NCBI GenBank assembly: GCA_000018565.1 | Contig: CP000875.1 | Coordinates: forward strand, 1-64,000 | Source: Herpetosiphon aurantiacus DSM 785 | GTDB taxonomy: Bacteria; Chloroflexota; Chloroflexia; Chloroflexales; Herpetosiphonaceae | Length of the DNA: 64,000 nucleotides | Reading direction: 5' to 3' | In this document: in pieces, positions 16,239-24,707 of the stretch | Layout of the letters: each line of letters opens with the position of its first letter | How positions within the stretch are numbered: the stretch's first letter is position 1 | The notes under the pieces: generated by a model | The model's database searches: none | The model's input: the letters and a program-made list of their open reading frames with translations, nothing else | What the model was told of the DNA's origin: nothing | Translations under genes and position numbers: made by a program

Positions 16239-18150
16239 AGAACGCATTGACATTGTGTCGTTCATTAGCGATTATGTGCCGCTGCGTAAGGCGGGGCGCA
16301 ATTGGGTGGGCTTTTGCCCATTCCATTCGAATACCCGCACGCCAGCTTTTACGGTGTTTGCCGATAGTAATAGCTACCACTGTTTTGGCTGCAAAGCCAG
16401 CGGCACAATTTTTGATTTTCTGATGCAGCGCGAGGGCATCGACTTCCCTGAGGCACTGAATCAACTTGCGGCCCGCGCAGGAGTGCAATTACGCCAGCGT
16501 ACCGCCCAAGATGACCAAGAAGATGTGCTGCGTTCGCGCATGCTGGAGTTGAACGCCGCCGCTGCCCGTTTTTGGAGTCATCAATTATTACAATCGCCCA
16601 AAGCGGCTCATGTGCGTAGCTACATCGAGCAACGTGGGCTTACCCCGCAAACTGTTGAGCAATTTCAGTTGGGCTATGCTAGCGAAGATTGGTCAAGTTT
16701 GCTGGGTTACTTGCACGACCGCCACGGAGCCAATCCGAGTGAAGTGGCCGAGGTTGGCTTAGCCTTGGAACGTGAACAGGGCGGCTATTATGATCGCTTT
16801 CGTGGGCGTTTGATGTTTCCAATTCATAATGCCAAGGGCCAGATTGTAGGCTTTGGTGGGCGGATTTTGGGCGATGGCCACCCCAAATATATCAACTCGC
16901 CGCAAACCTTGCTGTTTGATAAAAGTAGCCTGTTGTATGGGCTATTTCAAGCCCGCGAGACGATTCGCAGCACTGATAGCGTGGTGGTGGTTGAGGGCTA
17001 TGTTGATGTGATTATGGCCCATCAAGCGGGCTTTCGCAATGTGCTAGCGCCGATGGGCACAGCCTTGACCGATGTGCATGCCGGCCAACTCAACAAAATG
17101 ACCAAGCGCATCACATTGGCAATGGATGGCGATGCTGCTGGCCAGTCGGCGGCCTTGCGTGGCTTGGAAACCTTGCGTGAAACGCTCGATACTCATGTGC
17201 GGCCTGTGCCAACTGCTTCGGGCATGTTGCGCTGGGAGCGCGAGCTTGATGCCACCATCAAGATTGCCCTGCTGCCTGATGGGCGTGACCCTGATGATAT
17301 TGTGCGCAACAACCCTGAGGAATGGCGCTCGCTGATTGCCAATGCTCAGCCGTTGATGGATTTTTATCTGGCAACTTTGACGAGAGGCTTGGATTTGAAT
17401 AGTGCCAAAGGCAAATCGACAGCAGTCGAGCGCCTTACGCCTTTGCTCAATCAAATTGCCGATCCAGTTGAAAAAGCCCATTATATTCAGCGGCTTGCCA
17501 ACCAGATCAAGATCGATCAGCGATTAATTGAAGGATCAATTGGTGGCGACCAACCAGAGCGTCAGCGCAAACCCAACCATCGTCAAAGCCGCCCCGCTGC
17601 ACCACCACCAGTTTTTTCAATCTTAGAGCAGGAGGCACGGCGCGAAGATTTTCTTTTATCGTTATTAATTCGCTTTCCCCAAGTGCAAGCAGTGGTTAGC
17701 GAACAACTACGTGATGATTTAGCCGCAGCGCCAACCCTGCGCGAGTTGTGGAGTGGCGATGTGAGCGAACTTTTTGAACGAGTCGAAAATCGTGTATTAT
17801 GGGATCTGTGGCGCTCAGCCCAGGCGATGGCTACTCCCAATCCAATTGAATGGCTTGAAACGGTACCTGCCGAATTGCAAGCCCATGGCGAACGCCTACT
17901 TAATTGGGATCATGCTCCACCAACCCGTAGTTTCCGTGTGACTCGTGAGGCCGAGGAATGTTTGCGCCCGTTGCGCCACCGTTTAGGCAAGCGCTGGAGC
18001 GACCGCCTTGGTCAGATAATTGCCGCCGCCGAACCTGATCAACAGGAACGATTGCTGGAGCAAGCCATGGCCATACAACATTATTTGCGTGCGACTTCGG
18101 AACCGCGTCGCAGCAGCTATTTTCTTGATACCCGTGATTCGCTCAAATAA
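16213..18150 (+). CDS. dnaG: DNA primase DnaG
   Basis: Synthesises RNA primers at the replication fork. 645 residues. CHC2 zinc finger at about 35-65 (FCPFHSNTRTPAF then YHCFGCKASG). RNA-polymerase core with the Toprim fold from about 255: VVVVEGYVDVIMAHQAG (catalytic Glu) and LAMDGDAAGQSA (metal-binding Asp pair). The C-terminal helicase-binding region is divergent, as usual. An in-frame TAA at 16204-16206 fixes ATG 16213 as the earliest start, and there is no recognisable ribosome-binding site before it. rpoD begins 15 nt after the stop, the conserved dnaG-rpoD arrangement without rpsU. Confidence 0.97.
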   Translation: MNSVIDDIKERIDIVSFISDYVPLRKAGRNWVGFCPFHSNTRTPAFTVFADSNSYHCFGCKASGTIFDFLMQREGIDFPEALNQLAARAGVQLRQRTAQDDQEDVLRSRMLELNAAAARFWSHQLLQSPKAAHVRSYIEQRGLTPQTVEQFQLGYASEDWSSLLGYLHDRHGANPSEVAEVGLALEREQGGYYDRFRGRLMFPIHNAKGQIVGFGGRILGDGHPKYINSPQTLLFDKSSLLYGLFQARETIRSTDSVVVVEGYVDVIMAHQAGFRNVLAPMGTALTDVHAGQLNKMTKRITLAMDGDAAGQSAALRGLETLRETLDTHVRPVPTASGMLRWERELDATIKIALLPDGRDPDDIVRNNPEEWRSLIANAQPLMDFYLATLTRGLDLNSAKGKSTAVERLTPLLNQIADPVEKAHYIQRLANQIKIDQRLIEGSIGGDQPERQRKPNHRQSRPAAPPPVFSILEQEARREDFLLSLLIRFPQVQAVVSEQLRDDLAAAPTLRELWSGDVSELFERVENRVLWDLWRSAQAMATPNPIEWLETVPAELQAHGERLLNWDHAPPTRSFRVTREAEECLRPLRHRLGKRWSDRLGQIIAAAEPDQQERLLEQAMAIQHYLRATSEPRRSSYFLDTRDSLK

Positions 18151-18165
18151 TTAGAGGAGGAACAG

Positions 18166-19368
18166 ATGGCTCTTGACGATGAAATCCTCGACTCTGAGCT
18201 TGCGGGTGATGAAACTGACGATTTTCCCGCTTTACGCACACTCAGCGATCTTTTAGCCACTGGCAAAAAACGGGGCTATGTTACGCCTGGCGAAATTCAG
18301 CAAATTATCGATTCGCAGCGTGACGAGGATAAACAACTCGAAGAAATTCGCGATACCTTGCAAAAGGCCAATATTCGAGTCGAGGAAACTGGCGACGACG
18401 ACGATGAAATTACGGTCAGCGAAAACCCTGAAGCCGATTTTTCCAATGAGGGCATCAGTGTCAACGACACCGTGCGCTTATATTTGCGCGAAATCGGCTT
18501 AGTGCCTTTGCTCAAAGGCGAGCAAGAGGTTGAGCTAGCCCGTGCTATGGAAGATGGCGATAAAGCCCAACAAGAGTTGATCGAGAACGATCATACGCTT
18601 TCGGATGTTGAACGCCTAGCCTTGCGCCGCCGCATCGACCGTGGCGAGCAAGCTCGTGAACACTTGACCACCGCCAACTTACGTTTGGTGGTCAGTGTGG
18701 CCAAAAAATACATTGGCCGTGGGCTTTCGTTACTCGATTTGATTCAAGAAGGCAATGTTGGCTTGATTCGCGCGGTCGAGAAATTCAACTACACCAAAGG
18801 CTTTAAGTTCTCTACCTACGCCACTTGGTGGATTCGCCAAGCAATCACGCGGGCAATCGCCGACCAAGCCCGTACCATTCGGATTCCGGTGCACATGGTC
18901 GAAACGATCAACCGTATGATGCGCACAGCACGGCGTTTAACCCAAGAGAATGGCCGCGAACCTAGCGATGAAGAACTGGCCCAGGCACTCGATCTGACGG
19001 TCGAGAAAGTGCGATCAATTCGCAAAACCTCGATGGAGCCAGTGTCGCTCGAAACCCCAGTTGGTCAAGAAGAAGATAGCCAACTTGGCGACTTCTTGCC
19101 CGATGAAAAACTTGAAGCGCCTTCCGATGCAGCTTCGCATCAGATGTTGCGCGAACAAGTTGCTCAGGTACTCGATCAACTGACCGAGCGTGAAAAGCGC
19201 GTGTTGAAGCTACGCTTTGGGCTAGAAGATGGAACCCAACGCACACTCGAAGAAGTTGGCAAAGAATTTGGAGTAACTCGCGAACGAATTCGCCAGATCG
19301 AGGTGAAGGCGCTGCGCAAACTGCGTCACCCGCGCTTTGGCAAAAAACTCCGCGATTATCTGGAATAA
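18166..19368 (+). CDS. rpoD: Primary sigma factor RpoD/SigA
   Basis: Housekeeping sigma factor directing RNA polymerase to -10/-35 promoters. 400 residues. N-terminal acidic region 1.1 (about 1-90), region 1.2 [11 protein letters not shown], region 2 with [12 protein letters not shown] and the -10 reading [15 protein letters not shown], region 3 [10 protein letters not shown], and region 4.2 with the -35 helix-turn-helix [27 protein letters not shown] precedes the ATG. Co-transcribed with dnaG. The consensus promoters elsewhere in the window fit this factor. Confidence 0.97.
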   Translation: MALDDEILDSELAGDETDDFPALRTLSDLLATGKKRGYVTPGEIQQIIDSQRDEDKQLEEIRDTLQKANIRVEETGDDDDEITVSENPEADFSNEGISVNDTVRLYLREIGLVPLLKGEQEVELARAMEDGDKAQQELIENDHTLSDVERLALRRRIDRGEQAREHLTTANLRLVVSVAKKYIGRGLSLLDLIQEGNVGLIRAVEKFNYTKGFKFSTYATWWIRQAITRAIADQARTIRIPVHMVETINRMMRTARRLTQENGREPSDEELAQALDLTVEKVRSIRKTSMEPVSLETPVGQEEDSQLGDFLPDEKLEAPSDAASHQMLREQVAQVLDQLTEREKRVLKLRFGLEDGTQRTLEEVGKEFGVTRERIRQIEVKALRKLRHPRFGKKLRDYLE

Positions 19369-19381
19369 ATCGATTTAATAT

Positions 19382-19524
19382 TAACCACGAAGGACACGAA
19401 GAAACACGAAGATAGGTACTTCGCGATCTTCACGTTCTTCGTGGTTACAAACCTTGCTTCTCACTCGGATTCCCCGACCCCTGACCCCTAAACCCTTACG
19501 CTCTATGTTCTATGTTCTATTCAT
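19382..19524. repeat. Intergenic word cluster 2 (after rpoD)
   Basis: AACCACGAAGGACACGAAG words (19383-19411) face their reverse complement ACGTTCTTCGTGGTT (19432-19446), giving a hairpin of about 20 bp just after rpoD. Reverse-complement G-rich words (CCCCTGACCCCTAAACCC) and CTCTATGTTCTATGTTCTA follow. Confidence 0.75.
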
Positions 19525-19548
19525 GGCACGCCGCTTGCAAAAACCTAT

Positions 19549-19577
19549 TTGACATCAAACCCAACTCAATGTAGAGT
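19549..19577 (+). promoter_or_regulatory. Candidate promoter of the Mn riboswitch-terC transcript
   Basis: TTGACA (19549-19554), 17-bp spacer, TAGAGT (19572-19577), so the transcript would begin just before the riboswitch. The -35 is perfect, the -10 weaker. Confidence 0.5.
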
Positions 19578-19584
19578 TGATGGG

Positions 19585-19757
19585 TAGCAAAATACGAACT
19601 GCATGGGGAGTAGCCACCCGCCTTTCGGGGCAAATAGTCGTCAGTACGGAGTTAATTGCTCCCGGCTATTTGCACGTGATCAATGAATGTTCACGTCGGC
19701 AAGACCATCACGACACGTTTCTTTCTTATTCGTGCCGTGTGGTCTTGCGCGGCGTTT
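19585..19757 (+). promoter_or_regulatory. yybP-ykoY (manganese) riboswitch with transcription terminator
   Basis: The conserved yybP-ykoY core GGGGAGTAG stands at 19605-19613. It is followed by a small hairpin, then a stem GCAAATAG / CTATTTGC (19630-19637 with 19666-19673) whose loop side holds the second conserved element TACGG. About 25 nt further a long hairpin begins with GCAAGACCA (from 19699) and closes with TGGTCTTGC (to 19748), followed by a run of T (19754-19761). This class senses Mn2+ and is typically found before TerC/Alx and MntP genes; here it precedes terC. Ligand is by family knowledge. The usual mode would be Mn2+ binding preventing the terminator. Confidence 0.88.
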
Positions 19758-19805
19758 TTTTATGCCTCGCACCACTGGCCAAAACAAGTAGCGGAGGCGC
19801 ATTCG

Positions 19806-20792
19806 ATGGATATTGGAATTTGGCCGTGGGTTGGGTTTACGATCTTTGTATTTGCGATGCTGGCGCTCGACTTGGGCGTGTTCCATCGCAACTCGCACGA
19901 AGTTTCTGTCAAAGAAGCAGCAATTTGGAGCGTCGTCTGGATTTCGCTGGCGTTAACCTTTAACGTTGGTTTGTATTTCTGGCAAGGCGGTGATGTTGCG
20001 CTCAAATTCTTGACGGGCTATCTGATTGAGAAATCGCTGAGCGTTGATAATATCTTCGTGTTTGTGCTGATCTTCTCGTATTTCCAAGTGCCAGCCAAAT
20101 ATCAACACCGCGTTTTGTTCTGGGGTGTGTTTGGGGCGCTCGTGATGCGGGCCATCCTAATTTTTGTCGGGGCCGCCTTGATCGAACGCTTTGAATGGAT
20201 TATCTATGTCTTCGGGGCGTTCTTGATTTACACTGGGCTTAAAATGTTTCGCCAAGGTGAAACCCATCTTGATCCCGATAACAATCCAGTCGTTAAATTA
20301 GTACGCAAAGTGTTACCTGTTACCTCAGAGTACCACGGTGAGCATTTCTTTACCCGCCATGCTGGTAAATTAATGGCCACGCCATTATTCTTGGTCTTGG
20401 TTTTGGTTGAAGCCAGCGACTTGATTTTTGCGGTTGACTCGATTCCAGCGATCTTTGCCGTGACCACTGATACCTTCCTGGTCTATACCTCGAATGTATT
20501 TGCGATTCTTGGCTTGCGTTCACTCTACTTCGTTTTGGCTGGGGTGGTCGATAAATTCTACTATCTCAAGTATGGTTTGGCCGTGATTTTGACCTTCGTT
20601 GGTAGCAAGATGTTGATCATCGCGTTAGGTTATCACGTTCCAACTCCTGTTTCGTTGGCGGTAATTATTGGTGTGTTGGCAGTTGCGGTAATTGCTTCGC
20701 TGCGCCGTGCCAAACGCCTCGAAGGTGTTGATACACCGTTAGATAACCCAGTTACCAATAAGCCTGTGATCAAACCCGATAGCCAAGTCTAA
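19806..20792 (+). CDS. TerC/Alx-family integral membrane protein (metal homeostasis)
   Basis: 328 residues, about eight or nine membrane helices. Family landmarks: LSVDNIFVFVLIF in an early helix and EASDLIFAVDSIPAIFAVTTD (20 shown: EASDLIFAVDSIPAIFAVTT) in the middle, with intramembrane Asp/Glu likely handling a metal ion. TerC proteins are linked to manganese export/homeostasis, in line with the yybP-ykoY riboswitch directly upstream. The frame is open from 19683, but that part lies in the riboswitch terminator; ATG 19806 has GGAGGCG upstream and begins the first helix. A terminator shared with the convergent gene follows. Confidence 0.9.
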   Translation: MDIGIWPWVGFTIFVFAMLALDLGVFHRNSHEVSVKEAAIWSVVWISLALTFNVGLYFWQGGDVALKFLTGYLIEKSLSVDNIFVFVLIFSYFQVPAKYQHRVLFWGVFGALVMRAILIFVGAALIERFEWIIYVFGAFLIYTGLKMFRQGETHLDPDNNPVVKLVRKVLPVTSEYHGEHFFTRHAGKLMATPLFLVLVLVEASDLIFAVDSIPAIFAVTTDTFLVYTSNVFAILGLRSLYFVLAGVVDKFYYLKYGLAVILTFVGSKMLIIALGYHVPTPVSLAVIIGVLAVAVIASLRRAKRLEGVDTPLDNPVTNKPVIKPDSQV

Positions 20793-20804
20793 TCCAAGTT
20801 GATG

Positions 20805-20840
20805 CAACGCCCCCAATCTTGCAATAGATCGGGGGCGTTG
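20805..20840. terminator. Bidirectional terminator between terC and the acyltransferase gene
   Basis: 10-bp stem CAACGCCCCC / GGGGGCGTTG (20805-20814 with 20831-20840) with further inner ATCT/AGAT pairing; TTGATTTT follows on the plus side. It sits between stops at 20792 and 20847. Confidence 0.8.
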
Positions 20841-20846
20841 TTGATT

Positions 20847-21971
20847 TTAGCTGGTGGCCCAACGCAGCACTGTTTCCAATGGGCCATTATTGAAGCGTTT
20901 TTTCCACCAAACCGAGCAGCCAACCGCTAATCCAAAGAAGCCTAAGGCCAACCAGAGCGACGTTGCAAGGCTCTGATTCTGATAAAAACCAAGGCTGGTC
21001 AACACACCCAAGCCAATTACCACATGGCCGATATACCAGGTCAGCGCCAATTGGCCAGTTGCCGCCAAACCATGAATGATGCGGCTAGCACCAAATAATT
21101 GACTTAGCTGTACACAACTCATGATGATTGCCAAGGCCACACCACCAGCCGAGAGCAAAAATAAGGGCATTGGTGGAATTGAGCCAGTGCTAAACAACAA
21201 TTCGGCATCTGCCTGACCCAATATTGGCCAAACGTTGCTAAAAACGTAGGTTAATCCAATCGATCCAATTTGTACGCCCAGCGCCACACTTAGCCCAATC
21301 CAAAATAAGCGCCAACGCACGTGCGCAGCTTGCACGTTTTGGCGGCCAAGCCAGATACCAAAGAAAATCAGGCTAGTCCAAGGGAACACACTGCGGAAGC
21401 CATCAAAAAATAGATTGCGCAATCCGCCTTTGATCGTCCATAAATTAGTGTATTCGAGGGTTGTCCAATCCCAGTTTTGGTTGAAATTGAAGCGCAACAT
21501 CAGGCCAACAAAGGCCAGCATAAAGCCTAAGGCCAAGCCCAAAATTCGCCGATTTGAGCTTTGAAACAGCCAAGCAATCAGCAAAAAAGAAACCCCATAC
21601 ACCCGCAAAATATCGCCTGGCCAGATTGTTAGGTTGAGCAAGCCCAAGCCAAGCAGAAATAAGCCACGTTTGGTCAACGTCCAGCGTTTGGCTTGAATTG
21701 CCTCAGAGCTAGGATTAGCTTGGGTACGGGCGATCAAACTCAAGCCAACCCCTGCCAAAACGACAAACAAGGCCGCCGCGCGACCCTCGCAAAACTGCAC
21801 AATCAAGCTAAGCAGGCCATTGGTTGTGGGTTGTTCGATGTTGACGAAGGTTAATGCGAAGTGCACAATCACCATCGCTAAAATTGCCAAGGCTCGTGCT
21901 ACGTCATAACCAACAATCCGTTGCGAATCTTTGACCACATTTGTGGTCTTGGAACGGGATACAATTGCCAT
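20847..21971 (-). CDS. DUF418-type multi-pass membrane protein with acetyltransferase-like N-terminus
   Basis: 374 residues, about ten membrane helices. The N-terminus GYDVARALAILAMVIVHF resembles the heparan-alpha-glucosaminide N-acetyltransferase/acyltransferase-3 membrane fold. The C-terminal KKRFNNGPLETVLRW carries the W/RF..GPLE..LR signature of DUF418 proteins. Probably acylates or transports a cell-envelope component; no substrate can be named. The TetR gene lies 32 bp or less upstream in the same direction, with a perfect operator-like palindrome upstream of both, so expression is probably induced by whatever ligand the regulator senses. Confidence 0.75.
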   Translation of the reverse strand: MAIVSRSKTTNVVKDSQRIVGYDVARALAILAMVIVHFALTFVNIEQPTTNGLLSLIVQFCEGRAAALFVVLAGVGLSLIARTQANPSSEAIQAKRWTLTKRGLFLLGLGLLNLTIWPGDILRVYGVSFLLIAWLFQSSNRRILGLALGFMLAFVGLMLRFNFNQNWDWTTLEYTNLWTIKGGLRNLFFDGFRSVFPWTSLIFFGIWLGRQNVQAAHVRWRLFWIGLSVALGVQIGSIGLTYVFSNVWPILGQADAELLFSTGSIPPMPLFLLSAGGVALAIIMSCVQLSQLFGASRIIHGLAATGQLALTWYIGHVVIGLGVLTSLGFYQNQSLATSLWLALGFFGLAVGCSVWWKKRFNNGPLETVLRWATS

Positions 21972-22003
21972 AATACCTCTCCAAGTGCCATGAATTCCCG
22001 CAA

Positions 22004-22594
22004 TTAAAATCGAGTGCCAGACAACAGATATTTAATCGTGTGTTTGAGGCCAGCGGCATATAGGGTTAAATCATGTTCCGGATACAAACCCTTGCGCCAA
22101 GTTAGTCCATCGATCAGCATAATGATTAAATCGGCGATCTGCGGCAAATCTAAATCGGTTGGTAATTGCCCACGCTGTTGCGCCAGACTGAATAATTCAA
22201 TCAATGCTTGATGATTGGCCTGATCGCTCTGCCGAACCAAGCTGGCAATCCGTGGATTATGTATGGTTTCCGAGCCAATTTCGGCGCTAAGCTCAGCATA
22301 CAGCGGTGAATTAATGGCTGCCACCAACTGATCAACCAGCCAATCCAGCCCTTGCCATAAATTTGGCAGAGCACCAACTTGACGCAACAAGTCGCTCATA
22401 TCGCGGCTATCGTCTTCGACAAAAGCCGCGATAATTTCATCTTTGCTGCGATAGTAGCGATAGACCGAGCCTGGGCTAAGCTGAACTTCGCGACAAATAT
22501 CGTCCATGGTGGTCTGATGAAAGCCGCGCCGTGCAAAACAGATCGCTGCTGCATCCAAGATTTGGCGCTGGCGAGCTTGGGCTTTGTTGCTCAT
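22004..22594 (-). CDS. TetR/AcrR-family transcriptional repressor
   Basis: 196 residues. N-terminal helix-turn-helix: ILDAAAICFARRGFHQTTM, then DICREVQLSPGSVYRYYRSK, a very typical TetR DNA-binding domain. The C-terminal two-thirds is the ligand-binding helical domain and gives no hint of the ligand. Start is ambiguous: ATG 22594 (AGGAG 11 nt upstream) or TTG 22600 (5 nt). First gene of an operon with the DUF418 membrane protein. A 30-bp perfect palindrome 25 bp upstream is the expected operator, implying autoregulation. Confidence 0.92.
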   Translation of the reverse strand: MSNKAQARQRQILDAAAICFARRGFHQTTMDDICREVQLSPGSVYRYYRSKDEIIAAFVEDDSRDMSDLLRQVGALPNLWQGLDWLVDQLVAAINSPLYAELSAEIGSETIHNPRIASLVRQSDQANHQALIELFSLAQQRGQLPTDLDLPQIADLIIMLIDGLTWRKGLYPEHDLTLYAAGLKHTIKYLLSGTRF

Positions 22595-22618
22595 AGCCAA
22601 ATTAAACTCCTAGCTAGG

Positions 22619-22648
22619 AAAATGCGAATGAACGTTCATTCGCATTTT
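22619..22648. promoter_or_regulatory. 30-bp perfect palindrome, probable TetR operator
   Basis: Half-site AAAATGCGAATGAAC (22619-22633) followed by its exact reverse complement to 22648. The core ATGAACGTTCAT is typical of TetR/AcrR operators. A second small palindrome TCCTAGCTAGGA (22608-22619) adjoins it on the gene side. Confidence 0.85.
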
Positions 22649-22681
22649 ATAAGAAAGAAGCTATTTTGTCTAGAGTGATCA

Positions 22682-22885
22682 ACGAAGGAATCAAAACCGC
22701 GAAGAACGCGAAGTTAAGCTTTTAGCCACGAATTGCACGAAGGATGAGGGGTTAGGGATCAGCGGTTAGGGATCAGGTTCATGTAACGTGTTTCAAGCTG
22801 CTGACCCCTGACCCCTGAATCCTAATCCCTACTATTTGCCTTCTGCCTTCTGCCTTTTGATTTCTGCCTTCTGCCTTCTGGCTTT
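22682..22885. repeat. Intergenic word cluster 3 (upstream of the fucosidase gene)
   Basis: CGCGAAGAACGCGAAG words, then GGGGTTAGGGATCAG words (about 22747-22775), facing reverse-complement CTGACCCCTGACCCCTGAATCC (about 22800-22822). CTTCTGCCTTCTGCCTTTTG words follow to 22880. The arms around the loop containing TTTCAAGCTGC can pair. Confidence 0.75.
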
Positions 22886-22981
22886 ATCAAGAATTTCTGC
22901 GTGTTTTGGGCTAGGCGCAGGGCCAAAAATCGCTATGATAACGCTATCACACGAATAAGTTTAGCAAAGGAATCAATCGTG

Positions 22982-24307
22982 ATGACCCATGAACATCCGC
23001 TTATTACGGCGCGAAATCAGCGCACTGAATGGTTTTTGGCAGCACGCTTTGGCATGTTTATCCACTGGGGGTTATATGCCATTCCGGCACGCGGCGAGTG
23101 GGTACGCAGCCTAGAGAAAATCAGCAACGAAGCCTATCAACCCTACTTTGAGCAATTTAACCCAACCGAGTATCAGCCACGCGAATGGGCCAAGCTGGCC
23201 AAGGCGGCTGGTATGCGCTATGCAGTGCTGACTGCCAAGCATCACGATGGCTTTTGCCTTTTCGATAGCCAACTAACCGACTATAAATCGACGAATACTC
23301 CAGCCGGACGCGATTTGGTGCGCGAGTATGTTGCGGCCTTTCGGGCTGAGGGTTTGCAGGTTGGCTTATATTATTCGCTGCTCGATTGGCATCACCCCGA
23401 TTATCCTGCCTTCGACGACGAATATCATCCGATGCGTGGCAACGAGGCCTATCGTGATCAGCCGCGTGATTTTCAGCGCTACCTCGATTACATGCATGGC
23501 CAAATTGCCGAATTGCTGACCAACTATGGCAAAATTGATATTATGTGGTTCGATTTTTCGTATGGTGATCTGCATGGTGAGGCTTGGCGAGCCAGCGAGT
23601 TGATCAACAAAGCTCGTTCGTTGCAGCCAGATTTAATTATTGATAATCGTTTGGCGGCGAGTGGCGAGGGCAATAATAGCTTTGGCACGCCAAATCCCGA
23701 AATCTATGCTGGCGATTTTGCCTGCCCTGAACAGTTGATTCCGCCAACTGGTTTGGTTGACCAGTTTGGGCGTTCAGTGCCGTGGGAAGCCTGTATCACG
23801 CTCAATCAGCATTGGGGTTATTCGGCCAGCGATCGCGATTTCAAATCGTCGCGCCAAGTCGTGCATGGCTTAATTGAATGCGTCAGCAAAAATGGTAATT
23901 TGCTGCTGAATGTTGGGCCAGATGCCAAGGGCCGCATTCCGGCTGAGTGCCAGCTGATTTTGCAAGAAGTTGGGGTATGGATGGCCGAGCATAGCGAAAG
24001 TATTTATGGTTGTGGTCGGAGCCAACTGGAAAAACCTGAGTGGGGACGCTATACCCAACATGGCTCCACCATCTATGCCCACATTTACGAGCGCGGGATT
24101 GGCCCGATTAATTTTCGCGGCTTGAATGGCAAGGTCAAACGTGCTCGCCTGATCGCCGATAACTCCGAGGTTAAGCTTGAATTGCCGTGGATTGCCAAGG
24201 ACTACGCTGCCGATTTGTTTTTGAACTGGCCCTCGGCTCAATTGCCCAACCAAACCGCGACCGTTGTGGCGTTGGAGTTAGACGAGGGGCCAGAGGCTAG
24301 GGGCTAG
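22982..24307 (+). CDS. GH29-family alpha-L-fucosidase
   Basis: About 441 residues, no signal peptide, so probably intracellular. It hydrolyses terminal alpha-L-fucose. GH29 landmarks: FGMFIHWGLYAIPARGEW near the N-terminus, AVLTAKHHDGFCLFDS (substrate-binding His pair), GLYYSLLDWHHPDY, and the nucleophile Asp in KIDIMWFDFSYGD. A short C-terminal beta domain follows. Start is ATG 22982 or the in-frame GTG just before it (22979); AAAGG stands 7-10 nt upstream. The last eight codons (DEGPEARG) are encoded by the G-rich intergenic repeat, so the native tail may have been altered. Lone gene, no other sugar genes nearby. Confidence 0.9.
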   Translation: MTHEHPLITARNQRTEWFLAARFGMFIHWGLYAIPARGEWVRSLEKISNEAYQPYFEQFNPTEYQPREWAKLAKAAGMRYAVLTAKHHDGFCLFDSQLTDYKSTNTPAGRDLVREYVAAFRAEGLQVGLYYSLLDWHHPDYPAFDDEYHPMRGNEAYRDQPRDFQRYLDYMHGQIAELLTNYGKIDIMWFDFSYGDLHGEAWRASELINKARSLQPDLIIDNRLAASGEGNNSFGTPNPEIYAGDFACPEQLIPPTGLVDQFGRSVPWEACITLNQHWGYSASDRDFKSSRQVVHGLIECVSKNGNLLLNVGPDAKGRIPAECQLILQEVGVWMAEHSESIYGCGRSQLEKPEWGRYTQHGSTIYAHIYERGIGPINFRGLNGKVKRARLIADNSEVKLELPWIAKDYAADLFLNWPSAQLPNQTATVVALELDEGPEARG

Positions 24308-24485
24308 GGGCTAGGGGCTAGGAATCAGGCATTTAACGCAGAAGGTTGAGGGGTTAGGGATCAGGGGCTAGGGGTTCGCAACTTGAAACAAGCTGCATTA
24401 ACTGATCCCTGACCCCTGATCCCTCGTCCTTCGTGCCCTTCGTGTTCTTCGTGGTTAAAAACTGATCCCTGAGCACTAACACCTA
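24282..24485. repeat. Intergenic word cluster 4 (after the fucosidase gene)
   Basis: Tandem GGGGCTA words (24291-24322) start inside the fucosidase frame. A second block GGGGTTAGGGATCAGGGGCTA (20 nt shown: GGGGTTAGGGATCAGGGGCT) near 24350 faces CTGATCCCTGACCCCTGATCC at about 24399-24422. TTCGTGCCCTTCGTGTTCTTCGTGG words follow (about 24427-24455). The loop GAAACAAGCTGC resembles that of cluster 3. Confidence 0.8.
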
Positions 24486-24489
24486 GAGC

Positions 24490-24696
24490 CTATTCAGTGG
24501 AAATCAACTGCCCATTGATAATTTGCTGCACGCGCAGCTCGGCGTTTTGCAACAATTGATTGCATTGGGCCGCCAGAACCATCCCACGTTCATAATGACT
24601 CAAGGCTTGTTCCAATGGTAAATCGCCTGCTTCGAGCGCATGAACCGTTTGTTCCAACTCATGAAAGACCGTTTCATACGATAGATTGTTTGACAT
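24490..24696 (-). CDS. xseB: Exodeoxyribonuclease VII small subunit
   Basis: 68 residues, the usual size. Small subunit of exonuclease VII, which degrades single-stranded DNA from both ends in complex with XseA. The signature SYETVFHELEQTVHALE then GDLPLEQALSHYERGMVLA is clear. AAGGAG precedes the ATG. It lies 11 nt downstream of a type III polyketide synthase on the same strand; xseA is not in the window, so the subunits are encoded apart or xseA is further away. Confidence 0.92.
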   Translation of the reverse strand: MSNNLSYETVFHELEQTVHALEAGDLPLEQALSHYERGMVLAAQCNQLLQNAELRVQQIINGQLISTE

Positions 24697-24707
24697 AATA
24701 AATCTCC

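Noticed and set aside
24291-24322. Telomere-like or G-quadruplex repeat
   Set aside because: The GGGGCTA units are degenerate and occur with other words in mirrored form; a quadruplex is possible but nothing singles it out.
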